Positions 1 to 8,189 of a DNA stretch of 64,000 nucleotides are shown here, in pieces. Under the pieces are notes generated by a model. It saw only the letters and a list, made by a program, of their open reading frames with translations. It had not been told where the DNA came from and did not search any database. The DNA is from CATQHB01 sp965262595 (GTDB lineage Bacteria > Chloroflexota > Dehalococcoidia > Lucifugimonadales > UBA3495). Position numbers and translations under genes: made by a program. Location of the stretch: NCBI GenBank assembly GCA_965262595.1, contig OZ253548.1, forward strand, positions 1,674,001-1,738,000, given 5' to 3'. Every line of letters begins with the position of its first letter. Position 1 is the stretch's first letter.

Positions 1-107
1 CCATCAGTAGCAGTATGTACCTGGTACCCTTCGCGCTCCAGATTGTAGCGCAGGGCTTCAAGAAGGTTTTCCTCGTCTTCTACGACCAGTACCGATCTTT
101 CCGGCAT
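1..107 (-). CDS. Response regulator receiver domain, N-terminal fragment
   Basis: The reverse strand reads from an ATG at 107 off the left edge of the window. The 35 visible residues begin MPERSVLVVEDEENLLEAL, the first beta-strand and acidic patch (Glu-Asp-Glu) of a CheY-like receiver domain, followed by the helix-1 pattern LRYNLEREGYQV. This N-terminus is typical of OmpR/PhoB-type regulators, but the phosphoacceptor Asp and the output domain lie outside the window, so the class is inferred. A weak purine-rich stretch (GCAGAGG) precedes the ATG. A partner histidine kinase would be expected to the left and is not visible. Confidence 0.85.
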   Translation of the reverse strand, partial: MPERSVLVVEDEENLLEALRYNLEREGYQVHTATD

Positions 108-284
108 GGAACCTCTGCCCGAGTCACCTGGCCTACAGCGCGACCGCTTGGGAGACTAGAAAACGAAGACCAGGATGGCAGGATTCAAAATGTTAAACCG
201 AGGTAAATCGAAAGAGTCTCCAAACTATTATACCAGCGCCCGCCGGTAAGGACGCACCCTGCGCGAACAATCGAACTATTCCAT

Positions 285-623
285 CTAATCTGCGGACAAC
301 GCCAATTCGAGGGATTCGAGGGACTCAAACTCCGGTTGGCAATCCCGTAGTTCCGCCAGCGGGTACCGGGTAATTTCCCAGACCCCGGCCCAGGCTACCA
401 CCAGGGTTTCATCATATTCCACCGTAACGGAGCGGGGACAGGTAATTTCCTGAGCTTCGCCGCCTTCGGTCAGCTTTTCACCGGTTATCGGATGCCGGTT
501 TTCCGGGGCATTTTCGCGGAGCCAACGGTGGGAGAAAGCGCTCTGCTCGCCATCTTGCCAGGTGATAACCAAGGCATTGTTTTCTCGGGCGATTTTCTTA
601 ATCGGATTTAATGCTAACTCCAT
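285..623 (-). CDS. DUF971 / gamma-butyrobetaine hydroxylase-like N-terminal domain protein
   Basis: A 112-residue protein. The pattern LVITWQDGEQSAFSHRWLR, then ENRHPITGEKL, then a second half ending WEITRYPLAELR, matches the small DUF971 fold found alone in many bacteria and at the N-terminus of gamma-butyrobetaine hydroxylases. The usual Cys/His metal-binding positions are only partly kept (one His in the RHPITG segment). Function is unknown; family members are often linked to iron-sulfur or carnitine metabolism, and nothing here decides between these. The start at 623 (MELALNPIKK) is preferred over an upstream in-frame start at 692 because GGGAGGGCAGG lies just before it. Confidence 0.75.
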   Translation of the reverse strand: MELALNPIKKIARENNALVITWQDGEQSAFSHRWLRENAPENRHPITGEKLTEGGEAQEITCPRSVTVEYDETLVVAWAGVWEITRYPLAELRDCQPEFESLESLELALSAD

Positions 624-910
624 GCCTGCCCTCCCAGTCCTTTCCTGCGTGGTCAACCCTTGTTCTAACCGGTGACCAGCATTACCGCCCACAGCGCGGT
701 GTTTTCATATCTAACAACATTAGAATACAGGAAGGGTTTTAAGCTGAAGTTACGAAAAGGTTAAATATTGGTTGCCTTAATGTTAAGTAATTGTTAACTG
801 CCGAAACAGGAAACGTAAAAAACCTCTTGATTGCTCCGGAGGTTTGATTAGCCCGGTGGTCGGCAGGTCAGGATAGCGGGCGGCCGGAAGAACCCAATTG
901 GGGCGACGCG

Positions 911-1945
911 TTACAATCCAACCACTCGTATGCGGTGGTTATGAGTATCGGCAATAAAAATGTTGCCCGCGGCGTCCACCGCCACGCCGTGGGGCCGGGC
1001 CAGACCGGCGGCGGTAGCTGGGCCGCCGTCGCCTTCTCCGCCGTCACGCCCGCCCGCAATGGTGTCCACCACCCCGGTCTGGGCATCAATGCGGCGAATA
1101 GCAAAATTCTCGGTATCCACCACAATAATATTGTCGTCAAGGTCGCAGCGGATCGCCTTGGGCGCGCCCCAGGTCGCATCCAGGGCCGGGCCCCCGTCGC
1201 CGGTATAACCACGAATCGCATCCTTACCCGCGATGGTGGTCAAAATGCCGGCCGGGTCAATTTTCCTTACGCCGTTGCCCTCTCGTTCGCAAACGTAGGT
1301 ATTACCCAATCGGTCCATGCAAACGGCGCGGGGTCCCATCAAAGCGGCTTGGGCAACCGGCAGGCCGTCTCCATCCCGGGACTTGCTTCCCGTGCCGGCA
1401 AAGGTGGTAATAATTCCGGTCGCCAAGTCAACGCTCCTGATGCGTTGGTCCTGAATGTCGGCAATCAACACATTTCCCTTACCATCCAGAAACAAGTCGT
1501 TCGGTTCACGGAGCATCGCCGCGTTCCCCGGGCCGCCGTCTCCGCTAAAACCGACTTCTCCGGTACCGGCAATGGTGCTAACCGTACCGGTCGCTCCGTC
1601 GATTTTGCGGACAGCGGCATTTATACGATCAGCCAGGTAAATGTCGCCATTTTCATCGACTGTAATGGCGTAGGGCATATCAAATGTTGCTTCCATGGCC
1701 GGGCCTCCGTCTCCGGTGAATCCGGTCTCTCCGGTTCCGGCCACCGAGGTAATAACGCCGGTCGCAGCGTCCATCCGTCTAATAATATTCAGCGTGCCCA
1801 TCGCAACAAACAAATTACCCTGGCTGTCGAAAGCGCACATGTATGGTTCCTGGCAAGCGGCCTGCACCGCTGGACCGCCATCGCCGCTACAGCCTTCCTC
1901 CCCGTTTCCCAAAACCGTCTCGATTATCCCTTTGGCAACCGGCAT
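911..1945 (-). CDS. NHL-repeat beta-propeller protein
   Basis: A 344-residue protein built of six repeats of about 55 residues. Each has a loop of the form GDGGPAxxA, a segment like PxxxxxDxxGNxxxAD, and an IRxxDxxTGxxxTxAG strand. This is the NHL six-bladed beta-propeller pattern (compare GYTGDGGPAL and GFTGDGGPAM). There is no signal peptide, so it is probably cytoplasmic unless exported by another route. NHL propellers act as binding platforms or, in some families, as lyases or lactonases; no catalytic residues can be assigned. Start 1945 is supported by AAAGGAG seven bases upstream. It is monocistronic in appearance. Confidence 0.9.
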   Translation of the reverse strand: MPVAKGIIETVLGNGEEGCSGDGGPAVQAACQEPYMCAFDSQGNLFVAMGTLNIIRRMDAATGVITSVAGTGETGFTGDGGPAMEATFDMPYAITVDENGDIYLADRINAAVRKIDGATGTVSTIAGTGEVGFSGDGGPGNAAMLREPNDLFLDGKGNVLIADIQDQRIRSVDLATGIITTFAGTGSKSRDGDGLPVAQAALMGPRAVCMDRLGNTYVCEREGNGVRKIDPAGILTTIAGKDAIRGYTGDGGPALDATWGAPKAIRCDLDDNIIVVDTENFAIRRIDAQTGVVDTIAGGRDGGEGDGGPATAAGLARPHGVAVDAAGNIFIADTHNHRIRVVGL

Positions 1946-2047
1946 AGCAAATCTCCTTTAAGGAATTACACGCTATCCAATAAACGTAAAAGTACGGGGT
2001 TCCCCCGGCCCACCTGGTCAGGGACAGATGGGTTAAATCTCCGGCAG

Positions 2048-2432
2048 CTACCTGACTAACTGCCGCTCCGTACCATTTCGGCTTCTTTGCCCAAAGGCGT
2101 AAATCAGTCCTATTACCGGAATGATCGAAAAGGTCAGCGGTAGCCACCAATCTCCCTTAGAGATTCCCAGCAGTAAAGGTATGGAGGCGATGATGTCGGC
2201 TATGATGCTGATGCCTAAAAGGACCATAACCACTGTGACCAACCAGGATGGGAGCCTGGGAACAAAAGCCAGGAGAACCAGGGCAATGGCGGCGATGGGA
2301 TGCACCCCCATTAGCACGACCCGCCCCCAACACGGCGCCGCCGAAGGCGAAGCCGGCGATTGATGCAATAAGAACGGCTGCCACCAACTGGACTATTGCC
2401 AGAATCATCAAGATTATTCGCGTTACGACCAC
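2048..2432 (-). pseudogene. Small multi-pass membrane protein, frameshifted
   Basis: Two overlapping minus-strand frames together make one plausible protein of about 125 residues. The N-terminal part (GTG start at 2432, preceded by GTAAGG) encodes a hydrophobic segment MVVTRIILMILAIVQLV running to a GGAVLG stretch. The frame then becomes Arg/His-rich and non-membrane, while the adjacent frame continues with three more hydrophobic helices (VHPIAAIALVLLAFV, VVMVLLGISIIADIIA, LTFSIIPVIGLIYAFG). The switch falls near 2315-2340, in a G-rich run (GGGGGCGGG on the coding strand). This looks like a single-base indel in a four-helix membrane protein. A real pseudogene and an assembly error are both possible. 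No family recognised. Confidence 0.55.
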
Positions 2433-2516
2433 CCTTACAAATATTGGTCGCTAATTGGCGGCGCCTTTTACTGCCAAAGGACCACTTACCGGCCCGGAAC
2501 GGCCTCTGGCCGCGGC

Positions 2517-3113
2517 CTATCCGGTGGCTAGCGCCAGGCCCAGGCTGCCCTTGATAGCGTCCACCTGCCGTTGAAAATCGGCGTCGGACAGCGCCGGTTC
2601 CAACCGGCCCAGGTCAACGCGGGGCATTATGTCCACCCAGGAAGTGCAGCCGCCGTACTCCTTGATGTAGGGTACGCTGACCGGCCGCTCCATTCGGTAC
2701 ACCCGCAAAAGCAGGATGGACAAGGGCAACATGGGCTTCCAACGGAGTCGGGATTGGGCATAGGCGTCGGTCCAGATGTGGTGGGAGGAAAGATGTTCCA
2801 CCTTCTCCTGCGTCTCAACTTCAATAATCTCCTCTGCCCTGGCCCAATGGGCAAAAGTGATGGTATCCGACTTGGGGCGATCCTCCAGCAACCGACTCAG
2901 AGCGGGTTGATAAGTCGATTTCAACAGGTCTTCCCGCTGATGTTCGTAGGTGGAGTAGAGCAGGAACTCGGGATGGACAACCCTGAAATCCTTACCTGAT
3001 TCGTGGATACCGCCCTTGCGCAGCAACAGGATTTGCTGTCCCTGAGCCAGGGCATCAACGGTGATGGCCCACTCCTTGAGGGCGATTTGGCAGCGGTCAG
3101 GCAACATAGTCAT
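2517..3113 (-). CDS. DUF1802 family protein
   Basis: A 198-residue protein opening with CQIALKEWAITVDALAQG, then QILLLRKGGIHE and FLLYSTYEHQ. This arrangement is characteristic of the DUF1802 family found in cyanobacteria, Chloroflexi and others. Family function is unknown. The first ~60 residues have been suggested to resemble restriction-endonuclease-like folds in related families, but no catalytic motif is evident here. No signal peptide or membrane segment is seen. The start at 3113 is supported by GGGAGGAAAGTC immediately upstream. Confidence 0.8.
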   Translation of the reverse strand: MTMLPDRCQIALKEWAITVDALAQGQQILLLRKGGIHESGKDFRVVHPEFLLYSTYEHQREDLLKSTYQPALSRLLEDRPKSDTITFAHWARAEEIIEVETQEKVEHLSSHHIWTDAYAQSRLRWKPMLPLSILLLRVYRMERPVSVPYIKEYGGCTSWVDIMPRVDLGRLEPALSDADFQRQVDAIKGSLGLALATG

Positions 3114-3308
3114 GACTTTCCTCCCGCAGGTCAGCTAATGTGCATTTTATACCTGCCGATAAACGGCAGTTCTTCCGGTTGTATCGTAGCTAATCTTAAC
3201 CGTCAGCGGCGTATTAGGCAATTGTCGGGTCGCAGGCTTGCGTCTCGTCGTTAGATGCAAAAGCAATTCCTTCGGTTGCCCGACCCCTGATAATCCCTCG
3301 CAACTTGG

Positions 3309-3710
3309 TCACTCAATCCAGAAATGCGGATTCCAGGCTATCTCCCACAGGTATCCATCCGGGTCGGAAAAGTAGCCGGAGTAGCCGCCCCAGAACGTGT
3401 CCTGAGGCGGTTTTACCAGGATTGCCCCGGCCGAGACGGCCACGTCCAGCAAAGCATCCACTTCTTCCCGGGAGCGCAGGTTGTGGGCCAGAGTAACTCC
3501 GGAAAAGCCGCTGCCCTCCGCCGAAATGCCCACATCGGCGGCCAGGGCTTCCCGGGGATAGAGGGCCAGCCAGGTGCCCCGGTTCCGGAAAAAAGCGATG
3601 GACTCGGTGTTTTCGTCAAAGAGAGTCAAGCCCAGCCCGTCACGATAGAACGCAACTGAGCGGGGCAAGTCGCTTACACTCAAGGTAATAATGCTGATTC
3701 GCGGCTCCAT
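3309..3710 (-). CDS. VOC-superfamily (glyoxalase-like) protein
   Basis: A 133-residue two-module VOC protein. Module 1 begins ISIITLSVSDLPRSVAFYRDGLGL; module 2 ends with the classic YSGYFSDPDGYLWEIAWNP, where DPDGYLWE supplies the C-terminal metal-ligand Glu. A conserved DTFWGGY precedes it, a form common in uncharacterised VOC enzymes. The substrate cannot be deduced; family members include glyoxalase I, extradiol dioxygenases and fosfomycin-resistance enzymes. The start at 3710 (MEPRIS) follows AGGGGGT; the open frame extends upstream to 3845 without a credible start. A hairpin-rich spacer separates it from the upstream VWA gene on the same strand. Confidence 0.85.
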   Translation of the reverse strand: MEPRISIITLSVSDLPRSVAFYRDGLGLTLFDENTESIAFFRNRGTWLALYPREALAADVGISAEGSGFSGVTLAHNLRSREEVDALLDVAVSAGAILVKPPQDTFWGGYSGYFSDPDGYLWEIAWNPHFWIE

Positions 3711-3807
3711 AAATTTACCCCCTGAAAGAGATACCGGTCGATTAGGGTTAGAGCGTAGTCTTTCCAGCGGCCAGGGCGCAAGCCTGCATTCGTCATAAAA
3801 ACCACTA

Positions 3808-3883
3808 GGGGCAGCCATTCTGGCTGCCCCTGCACGCGATGACATTTTTTATGTCTGCCAGGCAACCAATGTGGCTGCCCTGG
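3808..3883 (-). terminator. Tandem hairpins, probable terminator of the VWA gene
   Basis: A perfect 10-bp stem (GGGGCAGCCA, 3-base loop TTC, TGGCTGCCCC) lies at 3808-3830. On the minus strand it is followed by TAGTGGTTTTTATG, giving an intrinsic-terminator shape about 95 bases after the VWA stop codon. A second, imperfect hairpin with related sequence (CCAGGCAACCA / TGGCTGCCCTGG) lies at 3858-3883, so the two share the core GCAGCCA/TGGCTGC. The T-run favours termination of minus-strand transcription. Confidence 0.7.
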
Positions 3884-3924
3884 CTTATTTCAGCTATGGT
3901 TCAGCCTCTCAGGGGACGGAGTGG

Positions 3925-5187
3925 CTAGCGGCTGGAATCGGACTGCTCGGACCACAACGAAGCCGCACGGGAAACCAGATCGGCAAACTCCGCTACGTCA
4001 GCATCCTCGGCCTGCAACCGCCGTACCCGTCTGGCCTCGGAGTAAACTTCCTCCAGACTGCCTTCCTCGGCCCAGATGCTCCCGCGCAGAAGCTCAGCGT
4101 ACTCGGCCACCACTGCTGCGGTCTGGAACTGGGGCGCGGTATTGCGGAATTCCCGGTCCAGTTCATTCCGGTGAAAGTCCTGGTGAATCTCGGTCCACTC
4201 CTTTCCCTCGGGGTGGGCGGAACGAATCTTGGCAGTTGCCAATATGCCGTTCGCGCCGTCATTGAGTTTCATTTCGTAGAGGGCGGTTACGCTGTGGCCG
4301 GCCCCAACCTCTCCGGCGTCCACCGAATTATCCTGGAAGTCGGCATCGGCGACGCGGCGGTTTTCGTAACCCAGCAGCCGGTAGCTCCTTACCACTTCGG
4401 GGTTAAACTCCACCTGGATTTTCGCGTCCCTGGCAATGACCTGCAAGGTTCCGGCCAGGTTCTCCACAAAAATCCCCTGGGCTTCAATCAAAGAGTCAAC
4501 ATAGTGATAGGTCCCATCGCCGTCATTGGCTAGCTGATCCATCAGGATGTCATTGTAGTTACCCATTCCAAAGCCTACCGTGGTCAGGGTTACACCGGCT
4601 TCAACCTGATTCTTAATCACTTTCAGGATGGAGTCTGACCCGGTGTTCCCCACATTTCCCACACCGTCGGAAAGGAGCATAACTCGGGTAATTCTCCCAT
4701 CCTCCACTTCCTCGGCGGCCATCCGATAGGCCAACCGCAGCCCGTCCTCGACGAAGGTGGAGCCGCCGGGACGCAGCGAGCCGATCGCCTCCAGGATGGC
4801 TCCCTGCTCCCGGCCGCTGGTGGGTTGCAGCACCACCGAGCCGCGGTCGCCATAGATTACGATGCCAACTTTGTCCGACGGCCGTAGCTCATTAACCAGG
4901 AGGCGCAGCGACCGTTGAACCAGCCCCAACCAGTCATCCCGGCCCATAGAGCCGGACACGTCGATGGCGAAAATTAGCGTCGAGTCCTTGCGATCTCTGG
5001 CGCTAACCTGATGCCCCTGCAAGCCCACCCGCAGCAGCCAAAGGTTCTCGCGGCCGAACGGTGAAGGTGAGCCGCCCAGGTGGATGGCAAAGGCGTCTTC
5101 AGCCGGTGGTTCATAACCCTGGTCGAAATAGTTTACGAATTCTTCAACCCGCACCGAGTCTGGATGGGGCAGGTTGCCATCCTGCAC
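3925..5187 (-). CDS. VWA/YfbK-type protein, C-terminal part (frameshifted)
   Basis: This frame encodes the bulk of a von Willebrand factor A protein of the YfbK type. It holds the family's N-terminal SVRVEEFVNYFDQGY block, a VWA domain with an intact MIDAS (DVSGS near residue 76, Thr in GGSTF near 144, Asp in LLSDG near 174) and the C-terminal DUF3520-like region with VAEYAELLRGS. VWA domains bind ligands through a metal ion. Members of this group are secreted or lipid-anchored proteins of unknown role. The upstream half with the lipoprotein signal is in another frame (5133-5618); a one-base loss around 5196-5201 separates them. The listed GTG start at 5187 is probably not a natural start. 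Confidence 0.85.
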   Translation of the reverse strand: MQDGNLPHPDSVRVEEFVNYFDQGYEPPAEDAFAIHLGGSPSPFGRENLWLLRVGLQGHQVSARDRKDSTLIFAIDVSGSMGRDDWLGLVQRSLRLLVNELRPSDKVGIVIYGDRGSVVLQPTSGREQGAILEAIGSLRPGGSTFVEDGLRLAYRMAAEEVEDGRITRVMLLSDGVGNVGNTGSDSILKVIKNQVEAGVTLTTVGFGMGNYNDILMDQLANDGDGTYHYVDSLIEAQGIFVENLAGTLQVIARDAKIQVEFNPEVVRSYRLLGYENRRVADADFQDNSVDAGEVGAGHSVTALYEMKLNDGANGILATAKIRSAHPEGKEWTEIHQDFHRNELDREFRNTAPQFQTAAVVAEYAELLRGSIWAEEGSLEEVYSEARRVRRLQAEDADVAEFADLVSRAASLWSEQSDSSR

Positions 5188-5618
5188 GAACCGACGGGCA
5201 CAGTATAGGAGGCCGTATCCACGTCCATAGCGAAAGTGGACAAGTGATCATCCTCGGTATCAATAAAAGGGTTTAATCCGTAATGCCTGAAAAAGGTCAG
5301 GTCATAGGCCTCATCGTTCACCGGAGCCGAGCCACCGATGGTATTGAATCCTGGTACCGGGGCTTCTTGGGTCGTGGATGGTCTGCCTTGAACGATTTCC
5401 ATGGCCGGTTGTTGAGGCACGGCAGTTGCCCTAACTGCCGGCGCCTCAGGCGCGCTTTGTTCCCTGGCGGGCGGAACAGACTCCTGCACCGAAGCTATCT
5501 TCGAAACTTCTACCACCCGGTCAACTGGTTCGGGAGCACTATACCCGCAAGCTCCCAAAACCACTATCATCAGGCCGATGCCCAATACTATCGCCAGGAT
5601 CCTGGATCCATGTGCCAT
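5133..5618 (-). CDS. VWA/YfbK-type lipoprotein, N-terminal part (frameshifted)
   Basis: This begins with a clear lipoprotein signal: MAHGSRILAIVLGIGLMIVVLGAC, lipobox LGAC with the lipidated Cys at residue 24. A Pro/Ala/Val-rich linker follows, then FNTIGG and the YfbK-family block STFAMDVDTASYTV. The family then expects an Arg-Arg-Phe run and an acidic-Gly-Asn-Leu-Pro turn. These residues are present in the next frame (RRFVQDGNLP), so the last ~20 residues of this frame (from PVGSCRM) are out of frame. Restoring one base near 5198 would give a single lipoprotein of about 560 residues. It starts at 5618, divergent from the HTH-TPR gene. Confidence 0.85.
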   Translation of the reverse strand: MAHGSRILAIVLGIGLMIVVLGACGYSAPEPVDRVVEVSKIASVQESVPPAREQSAPEAPAVRATAVPQQPAMEIVQGRPSTTQEAPVPGFNTIGGSAPVNDEAYDLTFFRHYGLNPFIDTEDDHLSTFAMDVDTASYTVPVGSCRMATCPIQTRCGLKNS

Positions 5619-5718
5619 GTCACTCCCTCCTTGGGTATTCGGTTCCGCGGACTGAAACCTCGGTAGTCAACTACCATCGGCGCCGCGGCCACCCCAAGCA
5701 TCGCACCGCATGATATAT

Positions 5719-5735
5719 TATTTGTACAACAAATA
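5719..5735. promoter_or_regulatory. Inverted repeat in the divergent promoter region
   Basis: TATTTGT and ACAAATA are separated by three bases (ACA) in the AT-rich stretch between the divergent VWA lipoprotein and HTH-TPR genes. It lies 41 bases upstream of the preferred TTG start of the HTH gene. An uninterrupted 7+7 palindrome in this position is a reasonable operator candidate, for instance for the HTH protein itself. No convincing -35/-10 pair was identified, so the regulatory role is inference. Confidence 0.4.
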
Positions 5736-5775
5736 TGTCACATTCACTGATTTTAGCGTAACGGAGACGCAACAC

Positions 5776-6798
5776 TTGGCAACTTTCCCCGAGCTTTTGA
5801 ACGGTTACATGGCCCGGACCGGTATCGGGGACACCGAATTGTCCCGGCGGATCGGAGTGAGCCACCTGACCTTGGTTCGCTGGAAAGAGGGAGTAACCAG
5901 CCGGCCACGTCACCGAGATGATGTTCTCCGGTGCGCTGAGGAGCTTCGTCTCACACCGGAAGAACGCAACGAGTTTCTGGCGTCGGCCGGGTTTGCGCCG
6001 GAAGAAGCATCCCCCACTCCACCGTCTCCACCGTCTCCACCGTCTTCACCGTCTTCGCCGTCTTCGCCGTCTTACGAGCCGGAACCACCTTTGGCAGAAT
6101 CATTCGAACGGTCAATAGAACCTACAACAGAATCCACAACAGAATCCATAATAGAACCTGAAATAGAACTCGCTAACCCAGCGGTGGAACCCACCGAAGT
6201 GATGCCCAAGTCCGGCAGTCGGGTGAAGACTTTATCCATCGCGTTGGCTACCGTAGTAGTCGGTGCGCTCTTGCTGGGAGCCGGAGTGATTGCAGCCCAA
6301 CTAATCGGAAGCCCCGACCCCACTGCCGATCCCACTGCCGTGGCCGCTGCCGACGGGGAGTCGATAATACTCCTGGCTCCCTTTGCAAACTACACCGCTG
6401 GACAGCAGGGGTACAACATTCGGGGTCGAATCAAGGAGGAGATTGACCGCGAAATAACGACTGCCGGATTGACTGGGGTGCGGACCCTTGAATGGCCCAA
6501 TGAAATTGAAGGAGAACCGGCAGCCATCGCCGCCGGGCGCATGGCCAATGCGACCATCGTAATCTGGGGAGAGTACGACAGCGGCCGCGTGATTGCAGCG
6601 CTCACCATTCCTCAAGACTATTCGGAAGGCCCCGGATACCAGCGCGACCAACAAGTGGTCAGTTTGGAGTCCTCGCCCGCGGGGCTGTCAATTACAATTA
6701 ACGTCGCGCTGGCCCAGGAGATTCGGTATATGGTGCTGCCAACCCTGGGTAAACTGTATCTGGAGCGGGAAGCTTTCGACGTCGCCAAGAGCGGCTAA
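5776..6798 (+). CDS. Membrane-anchored HTH regulator, N-terminal part of an HTH-TPR protein (frameshifted)
   Basis: The protein opens with an XRE-like helix-turn-helix: TFPELLNGYMARTGIGDTEL, then RRIGVSHLTLVRWKEG and SRPRHRDDVLRCAEELRL. A Ser/Pro tract follows, encoded by 9-bp tandem units at about 6020-6075, and then Glu/Thr/Ile-rich repeats. One transmembrane helix (SIALATVVVGALLLGAGVIA) precedes an extracytoplasmic domain beginning ILLAPFANYTAGQQGYNIRG. The TTG start at 5776 is preferred over the ATG at 5710 because GGAG lies nine bases upstream and homologous proteins begin at this point. The frame closes at 6798 inside the helix that should lead into the TPRs (6782-7837). This topology suggests a one-component sensor with DNA binding inside and sensing outside. 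Confidence 0.8.
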   Translation: MATFPELLNGYMARTGIGDTELSRRIGVSHLTLVRWKEGVTSRPRHRDDVLRCAEELRLTPEERNEFLASAGFAPEEASPTPPSPPSPPSSPSSPSSPSYEPEPPLAESFERSIEPTTESTTESIIEPEIELANPAVEPTEVMPKSGSRVKTLSIALATVVVGALLLGAGVIAAQLIGSPDPTADPTAVAAADGESIILLAPFANYTAGQQGYNIRGRIKEEIDREITTAGLTGVRTLEWPNEIEGEPAAIAAGRMANATIVIWGEYDSGRVIAALTIPQDYSEGPGYQRDQQVVSLESSPAGLSITINVALAQEIRYMVLPTLGKLYLEREAFDVAKSG

Positions 6799-7837
6799 TA
6801 CAGGCCATGGCTCAAGCCCCGCCGGATCCCGCGCCCTGGCCGGCCTGCGATTCAGGTTGGGGCGGGCCTATCAAGATGGCAAACTGGTGGACCATGATGA
6901 AGCGATATGGCTCTTCACCCAGGTGCTGACCACCCGCCCCCGGTCGGTTGAAACCTACAACAGCCGGGCGCTGGCCTACCTGGACCGGGGCCGGCCCGGC
7001 GATTTGGACCTGGCAATCGCCGACCTCACCCGGGCGATAGGTATCAGACCCGACGACCCCGCTATCTACCTGAACCGGGGAACCGCGCTGGCACGCCGGG
7101 GCATGAACGACGACTTGAACCGCGCCTTAGCCGACCTGAACCGCTCCGTCGGACTCGATTCCGAGTACGCGTCCGCGTTCGCCAACCGGGCCGGTATTTA
7201 CCTGGAACTGGGTCGGCCCCAAGACCTGGAGCTTGCCATCAATGACCTGGAGGAGGCCTTGGCAATTCAACCCGACTTGCCAATTATACATTTGAACCTG
7301 GGGGATGCCCTGGTCAAACGCGAAAATGACGGCGACCTGCCCCGGGCGGTGGAGGCTTATACTCAGGCCATTGAACTCGATTCCAACTCCCCCGTAGCCT
7401 ACTTCAACCGGGGCCTTGCTTATTCCGCCCTTGAACAGTGGGAAGATTCCATCGCCGACTTGAAACGCGCCCAAGAGCTTCTCCCCAGTAAACCGGAGTA
7501 CAACGACGCTCTCTGTTGGCAGTTAGCGGTAACCAAAGCTGCGGAAGCGGCTATGCCCTACTGCGAGCTGGCGCTGGAGGCTTATCCTAACGGCCAGGCC
7601 AGGGGTGGACGGGGTTTGACTCATGGGGTTAGCGGTAGAGCCGATGCAGCGATTGAAGACTTTGAAGCGTTCATTGACTGGGTGAACGCCTCACCTGGCG
7701 AAAGCTGCCGCAGCCGCTACGGGCAAATCACCCAGGATTGGATCCAGTCGCTCCAGGCTGGGGACGACCCCTTCGATATTGAAACGCTCCGGGGGTTACG
7801 CGTTTTGCCCCGCTTGCCCCGCCAAGACCGTTGCTAA
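6782..7837 (+). CDS. TPR-repeat region, C-terminal part of the HTH-TPR protein (frameshifted)
   Basis: This encodes at least seven tetratricopeptide repeats, with the consensus AxxxRGxAxxxxGxxxxAxxDxxxAIxLxP clearly seen (AYLDRGRPGDLDLAIADLTRA, AYFNRGLAYSALEQWEDSI). No start codon with a ribosome site exists at the TPR boundary. The first coherent residues (LAGLRFRLGRAYQDG) continue the helix left open by the upstream frame around 6785-6830, where sense passes through a third frame (LIQAMAQAPPDPA). Two nearby single-base changes are therefore implied. TPRs mediate protein-protein contacts; attached to the membrane helix they would lie outside the cytoplasm. Confidence 0.8.
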   Translation, partial: SPRAANTGHGSSPAGSRALAGLRFRLGRAYQDGKLVDHDEAIWLFTQVLTTRPRSVETYNSRALAYLDRGRPGDLDLAIADLTRAIGIRPDDPAIYLNRGTALARRGMNDDLNRALADLNRSVGLDSEYASAFANRAGIYLELGRPQDLELAINDLEEALAIQPDLPIIHLNLGDALVKRENDGDLPRAVEAYTQAIELDSNSPVAYFNRGLAYSALEQWEDSIADLKRAQELLPSKPEYNDALCWQLAVTKAAEAAMPYCELALEAYPNGQARGGRGLTHGVSGRADAAIEDFEAFIDWVNASPGESCRSRYGQITQDWIQSLQAGDDPFDIETLRGLRVLPRLPRQDRC

Positions 7838-8189
7838 AGTTCATTGGCTTACGCTAGTTGTTGCTTGGGGCCAAAGGTATCCGGCCCTGGGCGGAATTGG
7901 GGGTTTGTCCTCCCTGGCGATGGTCGGCTGAGGCATTCTTTGGGGTCGCCTGTTGGGGTTGGGGTTGGCGCTTTAGTTAGCAAAAGAAGGCCCCGTCCTG
8001 CATCGGACGGGGCCGACCAATCGCGAGATATTGTTACTACTTGACCTCTGCCTTGTCCGGAACTTCCCTTCCGGACGTTGCAAGCCGCTCTGACCGCTTC
8101 ATTGTCAACACGACATTCCCAATCCCGGTAGTTGCCCTGAGCCGATTTCGATAGGTTTGGAGAAGTTACCCTTTTACGGCAAGAGCGGG
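7838..8189. other. Intergenic region between convergent genes, with terminator hairpin
   Basis: This lies between the convergent TPR and DEAD-box genes. The only structure I can support is a GC-rich hairpin at 7989-8014, listed separately. No coding sequence of convincing quality was seen. Confidence 0.5.
7989..8014 (-). terminator. GC-rich hairpin, probable terminator of the DEAD-box gene
   Basis: A perfect 10-bp stem GGCCCCGTCC / GGACGGGGCC has a 6-base loop. On the minus strand it is followed by TTCTTTTGCTAAC, which gives it terminator character for the helicase gene ending at 8190. On the plus strand no T-run follows, so it may only help stop TPR-gene transcription. Confidence 0.6.

Noticed and set aside
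935..2059. A 374-codon plus-strand open frame.
   Set aside because: It is the antisense shadow of the NHL gene, whose repeats and ribosome site are clear on the other strand.
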